64,000 nucleotides of DNA, taken from positions 1,178,001 through 1,242,000 of the forward strand of contig NZ_CP090371.1 of NCBI RefSeq assembly GCF_021431925.1, in the 5' to 3' direction. Source of the stretch: Halobaculum sp. CBA1158. Its GTDB lineage: Archaea > Halobacteriota > Halobacteria > Halobacteriales > Haloferacaceae. Both the position numbers and the translations under genes were made by a program. Under the pieces are notes generated by a model, which worked only from the letters and a program-made list of their open reading frames with translations, had not been told where the DNA came from and did no database searches. Each line of letters starts with the position of its first letter. The stretch's first letter is position 1. Of this stretch, positions 17,169 to 24,713 are shown piece by piece.

Positions 17169-18059
17169 TTACGACCCGTCCCCGTTCGGGGTGTCGGTCG
17201 CGGTGCTGTTCGATGACCCGCTCTCGCCGTCGTCCCCCTCGCTCCCATCACCGTTCTCGCCGTGCCCGTCTTCTGCACCGTCGCCCTCGTCGCCCTCTTC
17301 ACCCTCACCCTCGTCGTCCGACTCGTCGACGATGAGCGGGCCGACCGCCGAGAGGACGTCCGACTGGGCCGCCGGCTCGTCGACCGCGTCCGGGTACGGG
17401 TCGTCGCCGCCGGCGGCCGTCACGACGGCCGCGTGGCGGGCCTCGACGCTGTGGACGCCCAGCGCCGTCCGCAGGAGGTCCGGGCTCTCGATCGCGGGCG
17501 CGGCACCCGCGTACGCGGCGACGCCCGTGTTCTCGAGCGTCGACGCGAGCGACATGAACCCGGCCACGTCCTCGATGCCGAAGTCGTACTCCGCCTCCTC
17601 GACGGGCGTCCCGCCGAGCAGCTCGACAACCTGCGTGAGCAGGTCGACGTGGGCCGCCTCGTGGTCGCCGATCGTCTGCAGGTTCTCGTACAGCACCTCC
17701 GCGTCCTCCTCGGTGGAGACGATCGTCGCGTCCGACTCGAGGAAATCCGCTGCGTCGAACATCTCGATCCCCGTCCGGTAGAACGCGTTCTCGAGGTGCT
17801 CGAGCGTGAGCGCGTAGTTCAACACGTCCACGTCGGTCCCCTCCTCGTCGTCGAACAGCGGGCCCTCTTCCTCCTCGGTGTCCTCGCCGTCTTCCTGTGC
17901 AAGCGAGAGGCCGGCACCGCTTCCGAGGGCCAACAGCGCGCCGCCGGCGATCGCCGAGCGACTGAGGAACCGCCGTCGGGACCCTCCGCCGTCGCCACCG
18001 TTCTCCGCCGCGTCGATACCCGCAACTCGGTCGTCTATGTCGTAGTCGTTTGCTGTCAT
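17169..18059 (-). CDS. Tat-exported ferritin-like domain protein
   Basis: A 296-residue protein with a twin-arginine leader (SRRRFLSRSAIAGGALLALG, about residues 27-46). An acidic linker follows. The ferritin-like four-helix domain covers about residues 75-240: DVLNYALTLEHLENAFYRTG, then TIGDHEAAHVDLLTQVVELL and LGVHSVEARHAAVVTAAGGD supply Glu/His metal-ligand candidates. The C-terminus is a long Asp/Glu/Gly tail. It matches the PF13668-type ferritin-like family found outside the membrane in archaea and bacteria. The role (metal storage, oxidative defence or structure) is unknown. Confidence 0.85.
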   Translation of the reverse strand: MTANDYDIDDRVAGIDAAENGGDGGGSRRRFLSRSAIAGGALLALGSGAGLSLAQEDGEDTEEEEGPLFDDEEGTDVDVLNYALTLEHLENAFYRTGIEMFDAADFLESDATIVSTEEDAEVLYENLQTIGDHEAAHVDLLTQVVELLGGTPVEEAEYDFGIEDVAGFMSLASTLENTGVAAYAGAAPAIESPDLLRTALGVHSVEARHAAVVTAAGGDDPYPDAVDEPAAQSDVLSAVGPLIVDESDDEGEGEEGDEGDGAEDGHGENGDGSEGDDGESGSSNSTATDTPNGDGS

Positions 18060-18498
18060 CGTAGTGCGTGTCGGACGAACCGACGAGTGAGACTTTCGCC
18101 CCCCGACGGTTTGTTACGCGCAGGGGTGGTTCACGTAGTGCGACCGTACGGATTGGTCTCGATGGCCCTCGATTGGAACGCCGACCATACACCGAGTACA
18201 GTAGGCCTACGTCGGGGGGCGATCCGGGGACAGTCGACACGACCGCCGGACGCCCGAGAGATCCGTTGCGCTCTCCGTGCATGCCACCGCAGCTCGAGTG
18301 ACATCATCGATATCGACGAATCCGAGCACGTAGGCTCCGACGAGTTCGGGGGGCTGGACAGCCACCGGACAGCTCGTGGCGGGTCTCGATGAGAACGACG
18401 ACTAGACACAGCGCCTTCCGTCTGTGAATCGTCAACACGGAAGTTCGCGTCTTGAACTGATGTTTGTAGTACCGTACCCTGGAAACCACTCGCCGTGG
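18060..18498. other. Intergenic region, no gene recognised
   Basis: About 440 nt between the ferritin-like and DoxX genes, both on the minus strand. I found no conserved motif, tRNA or repeat. It probably holds the promoter of the ferritin-like gene and the terminator of doxX. Confidence 0.5.
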
Positions 18499-19059
18499 TT
18501 ATCCGAGGACGTATTCGAGGGCGGGGTAGCGCTCGACGAGCGCCACGCCGTCGACCTCGTACTCCTCGATGTACTTGTCGAGTCCGAGGATGCGGCCCCC
18601 GGCGAACGCGGCGACCGCGAGGAACACGAGCATGTACGCGAAGTCCCCGTTGATGAAGCCGTGTGCCATGTCCCAGTTCCCGAAGTAGAACATGAGCATC
18701 ATCAGCGCGCCGAAGAACGCCGCGAGGCGGACGAACGCACCGACGAGCAGGCCGAGTCCGATGAACAGTTCGCCCCACGGGACGGCGACGTTCGCGAACT
18801 CGACGAACCACGGCGTCGACCCCATCCACGCGAACATCCCCGCCAATGGGTTGCCGTTCGTCGCGGCGACGTTCGACAGATACCCGCCGGCGGCGAACTC
18901 GCCGGTGATCTTCGCGAACCCGGAGTACGCGAACGCGTACCCCATCATGAGGCGGAGCGCGAGCACGAACCACGCGCTGAGGCTGTGGACTTTCCCGCCG
19001 ACGGTCAGACCGCCGACTCTGCTCTCGAGGTGGTTCATACCGGAGTCGAGTGTGGACAT
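18499..19059 (-). CDS. DoxX family integral membrane protein
   Basis: A 186-residue protein with four membrane helices: SAWFVLALRLMMGYAFAYSG, then helices around WGELFIGLGLLVGAFVRLAA, FGALMMLMFYFGN and MLVFLAVAAFAGGRIL. The R-x-x-x-G-x-x-F-xx-SG-x-x-K start (RLMMGYAFAYSGFAKI) is the DoxX signature. Family members include a thiosulfate:quinone oxidoreductase subunit and many uncharacterised proteins, so electron transfer is possible but not shown. It is divergent from the HTH gene at 19,174, sharing a ~110-nt promoter region. Confidence 0.85.
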   Translation of the reverse strand: MSTLDSGMNHLESRVGGLTVGGKVHSLSAWFVLALRLMMGYAFAYSGFAKITGEFAAGGYLSNVAATNGNPLAGMFAWMGSTPWFVEFANVAVPWGELFIGLGLLVGAFVRLAAFFGALMMLMFYFGNWDMAHGFINGDFAYMLVFLAVAAFAGGRILGLDKYIEEYEVDGVALVERYPALEYVLG

Positions 19060-19141
19060 AGTTAGTTCACCTTCAGTTATCAGTAGGCGGGGCGAGACGA
19101 TATACCGGCGAGTCGGCGTTCTGGGTCGGAAAACCGGCGGG

Positions 19142-19149
19142 CTATATTA
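19142..19149 (+). promoter_or_regulatory. TATA box of the HTH / small membrane protein operon
   Basis: CTATATTA lies about 28 nt before the GTG at 19,174, the distance of a leaderless haloarchaeal promoter. This favours 19,174 over the in-frame GTG at 19,168. Confidence 0.5.
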
Positions 19150-19173
19150 CCCCGCTTTGGCGAGTGGGTGAGT

Positions 19174-19524
19174 GTGACCGAGGAGCCCGATCCGCCGGCG
19201 GTCTTCGCCACACTCGACGACGAGTACGCCCGAGCCATCCTCGTGGCGACGAAGACCGAGCGACTGTCCGCGAAGGAACTCAGCGAGGAGTGCGACATGT
19301 CGCGTCCGACCGTCTCGCGCCGTGTTACGCGCCTCCTCGAGCAGGGGCTCCTCGAGGAGTACACGCACGTCGACCCGGGAGGACGCCACTACAGCGAGTA
19401 CGAGGCGCGACTCGAACGCGTCGAAATCCTCCTGCAGGCCGAGGGCTTCGACGTCACAATCGACGTCCGGCCGGACCCCGCCGACCGGATCGCGACCATC
19501 TTCGAGGAGATGCGGGGAGGCTGA
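19174..19524 (+). CDS. Winged-helix transcriptional regulator (ArsR/MarR-like)
   Basis: A DNA-binding protein of about 116 residues. The winged helix runs FATLDDEYARAILVATKTER, SAKELSEECDMSRPTVSRRV (recognition helix), LLEQGLLEEYTHVDPGGRHY (wing). A C-terminal helix probably dimerises. The family is the haloarchaeal ArsR-like group that usually sits next to a DUF7521 membrane protein. The downstream gene starts 4 nt after its stop, so they form an operon. The GTG start at 19,174 is chosen for its spacing to the TATA box. Confidence 0.8.
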   Translation: MTEEPDPPAVFATLDDEYARAILVATKTERLSAKELSEECDMSRPTVSRRVTRLLEQGLLEEYTHVDPGGRHYSEYEARLERVEILLQAEGFDVTIDVRPDPADRIATIFEEMRGG

Positions 19525-19527
19525 CTC

Positions 19528-19803
19528 ATGGAACACACCCTATTCGTCATTGCCAAACTGCTCACGACCGCGCTGGCGCTGGTCATCGCGTACCAGGCGT
19601 ATCGCGGGTACCAACGGCATCACACGCAGTTACTGCTGTACGTCGCGGCCGGCTTCGCGCTGATCGGGCTCGGTGGCCTCCTCGAGGGCGTCCTCTTCGA
19701 ACTCCTTCAGGTGTCGATTTTCGAGGCGGGACTCGTCGCCGCACTCGTCACCGCAGCCGGGATGGTGTCGATCCTCTACGCGCTGTATGCACCGAATCCC
19801 TGA
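19528..19803 (+). CDS. Small membrane protein (DUF7521-like)
   Basis: A 91-residue protein with three membrane helices: FVIAKLLTTALALVIAYQAY, LLLYVAAGFALIGLGGLLEG, and AGLVAALVTAAGMVSILYAL. The conserved YxxYRGYQRH segment links helices 1 and 2. The family name is from memory. It is co-transcribed with the HTH regulator; a membrane-linked signalling role is possible but not shown. Confidence 0.75.
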   Translation: MEHTLFVIAKLLTTALALVIAYQAYRGYQRHHTQLLLYVAAGFALIGLGGLLEGVLFELLQVSIFEAGLVAALVTAAGMVSILYALYAPNP

Positions 19804-19871
19804 CCCGTCCTGGATTTCGAATTCTGTCGTGCCCCCGTTGCAATAGCCAAAATTAGCGATATGGATGGCGC

Positions 19872-20474
19872 TCACGCGTCGTCGCCGGTGATGTCCCGAT
19901 CAACACCCTCGATATCCGCGATCGACGCGCCTGCCTCCTCGATATCGAAGTGCTCGTGGACGACGGGGCGGAGCGTCTGCAGGATGATCTCGGCGGCGAG
20001 CGGCGAGATGTCAAGTTCTCGGGCCATCAGCCGGTGGGTGACCTCGCCACGTTCCCGGTCGACGGTGTAGGTGAGTGCAGTTGCGAGTCCGGCGATGCCG
20101 TGGCGGTCGATGTAGGTATCAATGTCGTCGTCGGTCGTGCGACGGGCGACTGCGTCGATGAGCACGGGCGTGATCGTGTACTCGCGAACGCCATCACCTG
20201 CCGTGACGGTCAAATCGATGTCGCGAGCGACGTACGCACGGGGTTGCTCGTCGGTGGTTGCCTCGATGACGCCGGCGTCGACCAGCCGGTTCACGTAGGT
20301 GTAGGCCGTGCCCTGCGCGAGGTCGAGCTCGCTCATGAGCTCTTGGACGGTTGCTTCCGCCTCTCGGACGAGATACGCATACAGTCGGGCGAGCTGTGGC
20401 TCCTCAAGGAGGTCCGCGACCGAGAGGAAGTCCTGGATGACGTCGCCGTTGGCTCGGTTTGATGTCCGTGACAT
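19872..20474 (-). CDS. HTH transcriptional regulator (TrmB-like, DUF7437-type)
   Basis: A 200-residue regulator. The N-terminal winged helix reads LLEEPQLARLYAYLVREAEA, TVQELMSELDLAQGTAYTYV, NRLVDAGVIEATTDEQPRAY. A C-terminal domain follows with RHGIAGLATALTYTVDRERG and SPLAAEIILQTLRPVVHEHF. I know this architecture from haloarchaeal DUF7437 proteins. The ATG at 20,472-20,474 is used, not the TTG two codons upstream. Two tandem 7-mers on its strand (CTGTAAA CTGTAAG, 20,488-20,501) lie just upstream and could be an operator. Confidence 0.78.
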   Translation of the reverse strand: MSRTSNRANGDVIQDFLSVADLLEEPQLARLYAYLVREAEATVQELMSELDLAQGTAYTYVNRLVDAGVIEATTDEQPRAYVARDIDLTVTAGDGVREYTITPVLIDAVARRTTDDDIDTYIDRHGIAGLATALTYTVDRERGEVTHRLMARELDISPLAAEIILQTLRPVVHEHFDIEEAGASIADIEGVDRDITGDDA

Positions 20475-21687
20475 GGGCAATTGAGTACTTACAGTTTACA
20501 GCAAATCGGCAAAAACTATTGCGGTCACTCTCTCGATTAGACGCGAGCGACGCGGAGGACGGAAGCGGTGAGCGGGCGAGCCATATCAAGAAACCCCGAG
20601 CGACACGAGCTGCCGACCAACTTAGTAGCGGCCATTCGACGGCTATCCAATCGCGACGAACAGGCCGACATCGGCGACATAACGCGCACTCACGCGTCCC
20701 CAGCCGGGCCACTGACACGCTACTCGTCGAACGCTGCCCCTGCGGTCTCGATCTCACCGCGAGTGAGGCGTGATCGACTGGAGTCGAAGCGGAGGTCGTT
20801 GCTCGCGGTGTATATGTGTGGCCCGTGAGGTCGTCTGTATAACCGAGAAAGCGGTTTGTGGCCGTTGTGACGGCGGTTCGGCCGGGATGCTGGCCTGATA
20901 GCACGGCTACATCCCCGCGAACACCCGGTAGAGTGTGGTGACTGTGGAAGTGTAGGCTCTCGGAGCGGGTAGTGGTGGTGGATGTTGTCTCGCTTGCCGA
21001 CGCCGTACTCAAATCGAAGGTGTGAGGGGTGCTACGTGTGGTTCTCAATCGCATCCGGCATGGGTAGCATCGGCGTATCTCTCGATTTCGGGTGTGTACT
21101 GGGGGTGAAAGTCCGGACTCGCGATCACGCGTATGTCGGTCCCGGTTGAACCCAATACGTCTCCAACAGATGTATTAGCCGAAATCGAGTGAACCAATGG
21201 CCCTACTGCCCGATCCACGATCGATCGAGACGGGTTGAGTTGAATTCCGCTGACCGTCTTTCGAGGCCTGATATCCACGAATTCCGGCAATGTACGTAAT
21301 CGTCGCCAGTCGCAGCGACGTGACGGCGGCCGGTACCCGCCGGCCGTGGTTTCCGAATCAGCCGATATACGGCGTCTCATCGACGACATCCGGTGGTTCG
21401 GGGGAACTGCATCTCACTATCCGGTCCACGGACGCTGGGATTCGCTGGTATCGCCCTCAGAGAGCCGTATTAACCGGGTTTTCCGGTCGTGATAGGACAG
21501 TTTATTCCCAGACAGACCTCCCGAAGTCACGATATCGACCGTAATAGCGACTCTCTAACAGGTGTAGGACGTTTCATGGACGAAGACCGTGTTCGAGGGT
21601 CGTTCAAACAACCCTCATTTCACGTGGAGTGGCGCGCGACCGCCAGCATCCAAGCCGGGGTGTAGTCGGCGGGTCCAACGAAACGCA
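20475..21687. other. Long intergenic stretch with decayed fragments only
   Basis: About 1.2 kb without an intact gene. At 20,810-20,980 two forward frames each carry a cysteine pair (VCGRCDGG, then VECGDCGS in a shifted frame), which may be a frameshifted zinc-ribbon protein. At 21,045-21,389 the minus strand has an open frame ending IRVIASPDFHPQYTPEIE that looks protein-like but matches nothing I know. Neither deserves a gene call. Confidence 0.4.
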
Positions 21688-21867
21688 TCACTCACCGCGA
21701 GCACGTCGGACCGTCGCGAGGCTTCCACCACCAACAAAGAGCAGTCCGAGGCCGACGACCACCGACGGGGATGACGAGGTTCGACTCTGCCCGAACGCAG
21801 TCTCTGAGGAGGCGGAATCGACGGAGGCGGATACCGCGTCACCAGCGTCGTTCCCGGACGGCACTAC
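21688..21867 (-). pseudogene. C-terminal membrane-anchor remnant of a surface protein
   Basis: On the minus strand a ~59-codon frame, bounded upstream by a stop, reads NDAGDAVSASVDSASSETAF, then SPSVVVGLGLLFVGGGSLAT and VRRARGE before its stop. A polar Ser/Asp linker, one membrane helix and a terminal basic cluster is the usual ending of haloarchaeal secreted anchored proteins. The rest of the gene is gone. Confidence 0.4.
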
Positions 21868-21891
21868 TCAGTCGATGTGCGCCAGACGACG

Positions 21892-22770
21892 CTACCCGTT
21901 CGACGACGAGCCGACGACTTCGGCGACGCGTCGGGCGACGGCGCTTTCGAGCACGTCGATATCAAGGGTCGTTTCGCCGTGTGTGAACCGCGGGTAGTCA
22001 CTCCGAACCGCCCGATCCACGACGCGATCGGCGAGCGTCGACACGGTCGGCGACCGTCCCTCCGATTCGAGCGCGCTCGTTAGTGACGCGATCGCATCTG
22101 CCGCGGCGATCTCCGCGGCGTACGCCTCTGCCGACGCGGTGATCGGCTCCGGTTCCGGTGGGGCGGTCCGATACGTCGGTGCGCGTGTCGTCGCCATGCC
22201 GCCGCCTTTCTTCCGATAGAGGACACCGAGGGCGGTCCCGTCGCCCCAGAGTGTCTCCGGCGACGCGACGCCGTCGGCAGAGAGCTCTCGAACGTGTACC
22301 TCCGTGTCGAGGGTCGGGAGCGTCGGGAGGCCGAGCTCGTCGAACGCCCGCTCGAGTTCGTGCGGGAGCATCGTCGTCTCGGGGTGCTCGATGTCGAGGC
22401 CGACCACCGGCGGCGCGAGGTCCCACTCGTATCCTCGGTGTCGGCGATGGACCGCGATCCCCCAGATGGTCACGGTCGTCGGGTCGTCGACGGCGGCGTG
22501 TAACGCGCCCCGATCCAGGCGACGTTCGAGGTTTCGTACGGCGAATCGGTACCGCGGCGGCACCGACTCCATTCGGGTCCACGTGGCTTCGGCTTGGCTG
22601 TCGTCCGACGTGTCCGGAAACGCTACCCGTAGACGGCTATCGTCCCCGAGTCTGATCCCGATGACCGTTCCGTCGGGGAGCTCCTCAAGCCGAACGTGGC
22701 CCTCGGCCAGGAATCGGTCACCGACCGTCGCAAGAGAGGGAAGAGATGGTGGCGAGGATCTCGGGGACAT
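21892..22770 (-). CDS. RNA-ligase-like nucleotidyltransferase-fold protein lacking the catalytic lysine
   Basis: A 292-residue protein. Its order of motifs parallels the haloarchaeal 'RNA ligase family' proteins: EGHVRLEELPDGTVIGIRLG at the position of motif I, YRFAVRNLERRLDRGALHAA, VTIWGIAVHRRHRGYEWDLA, VVGLDIEHPETTMLPHELER, and ALGVLYRKKGGG near motifs IV/V. The motif-I lysine of true ligases (KxDG) is replaced, reading E-L-P-D-G. A C-terminal helical domain follows. The assignment is from remembered relatives, without alignment. The first ~45 codons and upstream sequence are duplicated, diverged, at 26,315-26,550. Confidence 0.6.
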   Translation of the reverse strand: MSPRSSPPSLPSLATVGDRFLAEGHVRLEELPDGTVIGIRLGDDSRLRVAFPDTSDDSQAEATWTRMESVPPRYRFAVRNLERRLDRGALHAAVDDPTTVTIWGIAVHRRHRGYEWDLAPPVVGLDIEHPETTMLPHELERAFDELGLPTLPTLDTEVHVRELSADGVASPETLWGDGTALGVLYRKKGGGMATTRAPTYRTAPPEPEPITASAEAYAAEIAAADAIASLTSALESEGRSPTVSTLADRVVDRAVRSDYPRFTHGETTLDIDVLESAVARRVAEVVGSSSNG

Positions 22771-22880
22771 GTCTCAGTCGAGCCGACGTGGGTACTTGAG
22801 TGTGTGACCTGCTCTCGTCGACGGGTACCGTACAAGCACGAAAGCGACGCCTATCGCGACGACGAGTCTTACCACGCTCC
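22646..22880. repeat. Direct repeat copy A (5' end and upstream flank of the RNA-ligase-like gene)
   Basis: This stretch and 26,315-26,550 are the same sequence in the same orientation with scattered substitutions. Shared runs include CGACGTGGGTACTTGAGTGT, GTGTGACCTGCTC and CTTACCACGCTCCACG. Each copy contains the start of the RNA-ligase-like gene and a ~35-codon hydrophobic upstream tail. The 3.7 kb between them holds IS, toxin-antitoxin and gene fragments. Confidence 0.8.
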
Positions 22881-22957
22881 ACGGAGTCGGTCACCGACTC
22901 GGTGAGGTACAGGAACAGAACTCCGTGAGGGACTCCGCCCTGCCGACATGGCGTCGC

Positions 22958-23066
22958 CTGTGAACCACCTAGGGGTCAAGCCTCGAGGCACTCAACCAGT
23001 TCCGCCTGTAGACAAAGTTGGTTACAGAGATGCAAGGAGAAAGCTCACGGCTTCAGCCGTGGGATA
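22958..23066 (+). mobile_element. Solitary right end of an IS200/IS605-family element (remnant)
   Basis: A hairpin CACGGCT-TC-AGCCGTG (23,047-23,062) is preceded by sequence that looks like the 3' untranslated end of a haloarchaeal tnpB element (GTTACAGAGATGCAAGGAGA and upstream). No transposase frame precedes it. It ends 1 nt before the stop of the PIN gene, so it may also terminate that transcript on the minus strand. Confidence 0.45.
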
Positions 23067-23579
23067 TCACTCCGAGAATTCTTCGAGCTTCTGTACGATT
23101 CTCGTGTAGACAGCAGGCGCACAATACCACCCGTCGTCGATCATCGCATCGATGACCGTCCGTGCCTCGTCAACACTGATCGCATCCTGCTTTGCGAGTG
23201 TCAAGACGAGATACGCTGTCCCTCGGGTTGTGATCCCCTCAGCTGCGGCAACGTCACGGCCATACGTCTCGTCCATGAGAGCAACACCGTCGTGTGTCTC
23301 GGCACAGGCAAGGACGGCAACATCAGCGTCGCTGAGATTGTCGTTGGTTTGGAGTCGTGACCGGAGTGGGGACGTCTCAACTGCAATGATATCGAACCAG
23401 CCCTCCTCAACGCTGCGCTCGATACGTCGGGCGTCCGGATATCCCGCTTCGATACCGGTGGTGACGACTTCCTCGTAGACTAATTCAGGGATACCACACG
23501 ACGTCTCAAGCTGCTGGACGAGTGTGAGTCGGTCGACCTTCGCGAGGTAGATGAGTGGCGTCGCGTCGAAAACCCACAT
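23067..23579 (-). CDS. PIN-domain ribonuclease toxin (DUF3368-type)
   Basis: A 170-residue PIN-fold nuclease, expected to cut RNA when released from its antitoxin. The acidic active-site residues appear in MWVFDATPLIYLAKVDRL (Asp5), IPELVYEEVVTTGIE (Glu), NLSDADVAVLACAETHDGVA (Asp) and LMDETYGRDVAAAEGI (Asp). The LIYLAK start and ALMDE..GR..A pattern are those of the DUF3368 branch. Its ATG abuts the antitoxin stop codon (23,579/23,580), so the pair is co-translated. Confidence 0.87.
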   Translation of the reverse strand: MWVFDATPLIYLAKVDRLTLVQQLETSCGIPELVYEEVVTTGIEAGYPDARRIERSVEEGWFDIIAVETSPLRSRLQTNDNLSDADVAVLACAETHDGVALMDETYGRDVAAAEGITTRGTAYLVLTLAKQDAISVDEARTVIDAMIDDGWYCAPAVYTRIVQKLEEFSE

Positions 23580-23870
23580 TCACAGCGCCTCGAGGTCCGC
23601 GTCGAGATGATCCTCGGCCACCCAGGTGATATCGTGTTCGTTGGCGAGCTGTGCAAAGTCCCAGACAGACATTCCCGCCAGCTCAGCCGCTTTACTGAAC
23701 GTGATGGTCCCAGCCGCAAGTCGGTCGAGTGCTCGTTGGCGCTGCCACTCATCAAGACTTTCTGAGAGAAGCTTTCGAACAGCCGTACTTCGGTCGAGGT
23801 TTTCGTCTTCGAGGTATGCGTCGAGTTCTGCTTCCAACTCATCGGGCACGCGTGCCGAGATCGTTCCCAT
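23580..23870 (-). CDS. UPF0175 family antitoxin
   Basis: A 96-residue antitoxin. The N-terminal half is a ribbon-helix-helix-like DNA-binding segment (MGTISARVPDELEAELDAYL). The C-terminal half is the UPF0175 HTH: DRLAAGTITFSKAAELAGMS, VWDFAQLANEHDITWVAEDH. It precedes the PIN toxin directly, the usual order. The ATG at 23,868-23,870 lies 12 nt from a 17-bp palindrome that probably binds the complex. Confidence 0.85.
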   Translation of the reverse strand: MGTISARVPDELEAELDAYLEDENLDRSTAVRKLLSESLDEWQRQRALDRLAAGTITFSKAAELAGMSVWDFAQLANEHDITWVAEDHLDADLEAL

Positions 23871-23881
23871 ATAGTTTACAA

Positions 23882-23898
23882 TGTATGCATTGCATACA
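23882..23898. promoter_or_regulatory. 17-bp palindromic operator of the PIN/UPF0175 pair
   Basis: TGTATGCA-T-TGCATACA is a perfect 8-1-8 dyad. It sits 12 to 28 nt upstream of the antitoxin ATG, over the expected TATA/start-site region, where bound antitoxin would block transcription. Confidence 0.65.
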
Positions 23899-23940
23899 AA
23901 GATTCCGGCGACCCGTCTCTGTTCCGCATCACCCCCACGT

Positions 23941-24174
23941 CTACCGACCATCGAGCACATACCCGAAGAGTCCGCTGACCACGATTGCAACTGCGTTGGC
24001 CACCAAATACGGGATCTGCTGCCAGTCAACGAGCAGATACAGCACCACGAGTTGGATTGGAATTGCTGTCCCACGAACGAGATTCGTCTTGAGCAGCCCC
24101 ACCACATCGCTTGAGTTCACCACAAACGAACGGAACGTGGCTGGGATAGCCTGTTCGTGAGAGGGAAGATACGC
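23941..24174 (-). pseudogene. C-terminal fragment of a GtrA-like membrane protein
   Basis: The minus frame, open from a stop at 24,175-24,177, reads SSDVVGLLKTNLVRGTAIPI, QLVVLYLLVDWQQIPYLVAN and AVAIVVSGLFGYVLDGR, then stops. Hydrophobic helices with 'YLxAN..AI..S......D.RW'-like spacing fit the last part of GtrA/flippase domains often fused to archaeal dolichol-phosphate glycosyltransferases. The upstream part is cut by the IS element. Confidence 0.45.
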
Positions 24175-24319
24175 TCTCTTCTTTCAAGGCGAGAAACCTG
24201 CCCTTTAGGACGGGAGTGAAGCCGACAACCCCTACACGTTCCTCCGTCGGTTGCAGACCGAATACCCCACGACTGTAAATTTTTATTAGAATTGGGTATA
24301 TAGAAATCTGCACGGCCAA

Positions 24320-24712
24320 ATGAAGTACAACCTCGAAACCGGGTCGCACACGGTCTACGCGCTCCAATATCACTTCGTGACCGTCACGAAGTACCGCGCA
24401 GACCTCCTCACCGACGAAATCGCAGAACGCGTCGGGGAGATTGCCAGCGACATCTCCGAGGACTTCGGCGTGAACATCCAGAACGTCAACGGCGGAAGCG
24501 ACCACGTTCACATCCTGTTCACGGCGAAGCCAACGACCGACCTCACCAAGTTCATCAACTCACTCAAGGGCGTCACGTCCCGCAAAATCCGTGACGGGAA
24601 CCCCGAGGTTCGGCAGGCGCTCGACAAAGCGTTCTGGCAACCGGGGTACTTCCCCGCCACCACCGGCCAAGTGAGCATCGACGTACTCATGAAGTACGTC
24701 GAGGAGCAGTAG
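24320..24712 (+). CDS. tnpA: TnpA, IS200/IS605 Y1 HUH transposase
   Basis: A 130-residue single-strand transposase. The HUH motif is at His62/His64 (GGSDHVHILFTAKPT) and the catalytic tyrosine is Tyr126 (DVLMKYVEEQ). The N-terminal HxVYALQYHFVTVTKYR pattern is typical. It acts on the subterminal hairpins as a dimer. A GTATATAG box lies about 20 nt upstream. The length is normal for the family and nothing is missing. Confidence 0.93.
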   Translation: MKYNLETGSHTVYALQYHFVTVTKYRADLLTDEIAERVGEIASDISEDFGVNIQNVNGGSDHVHILFTAKPTTDLTKFINSLKGVTSRKIRDGNPEVRQALDKAFWQPGYFPATTGQVSIDVLMKYVEEQ

Positions 24713-24713
24713 C

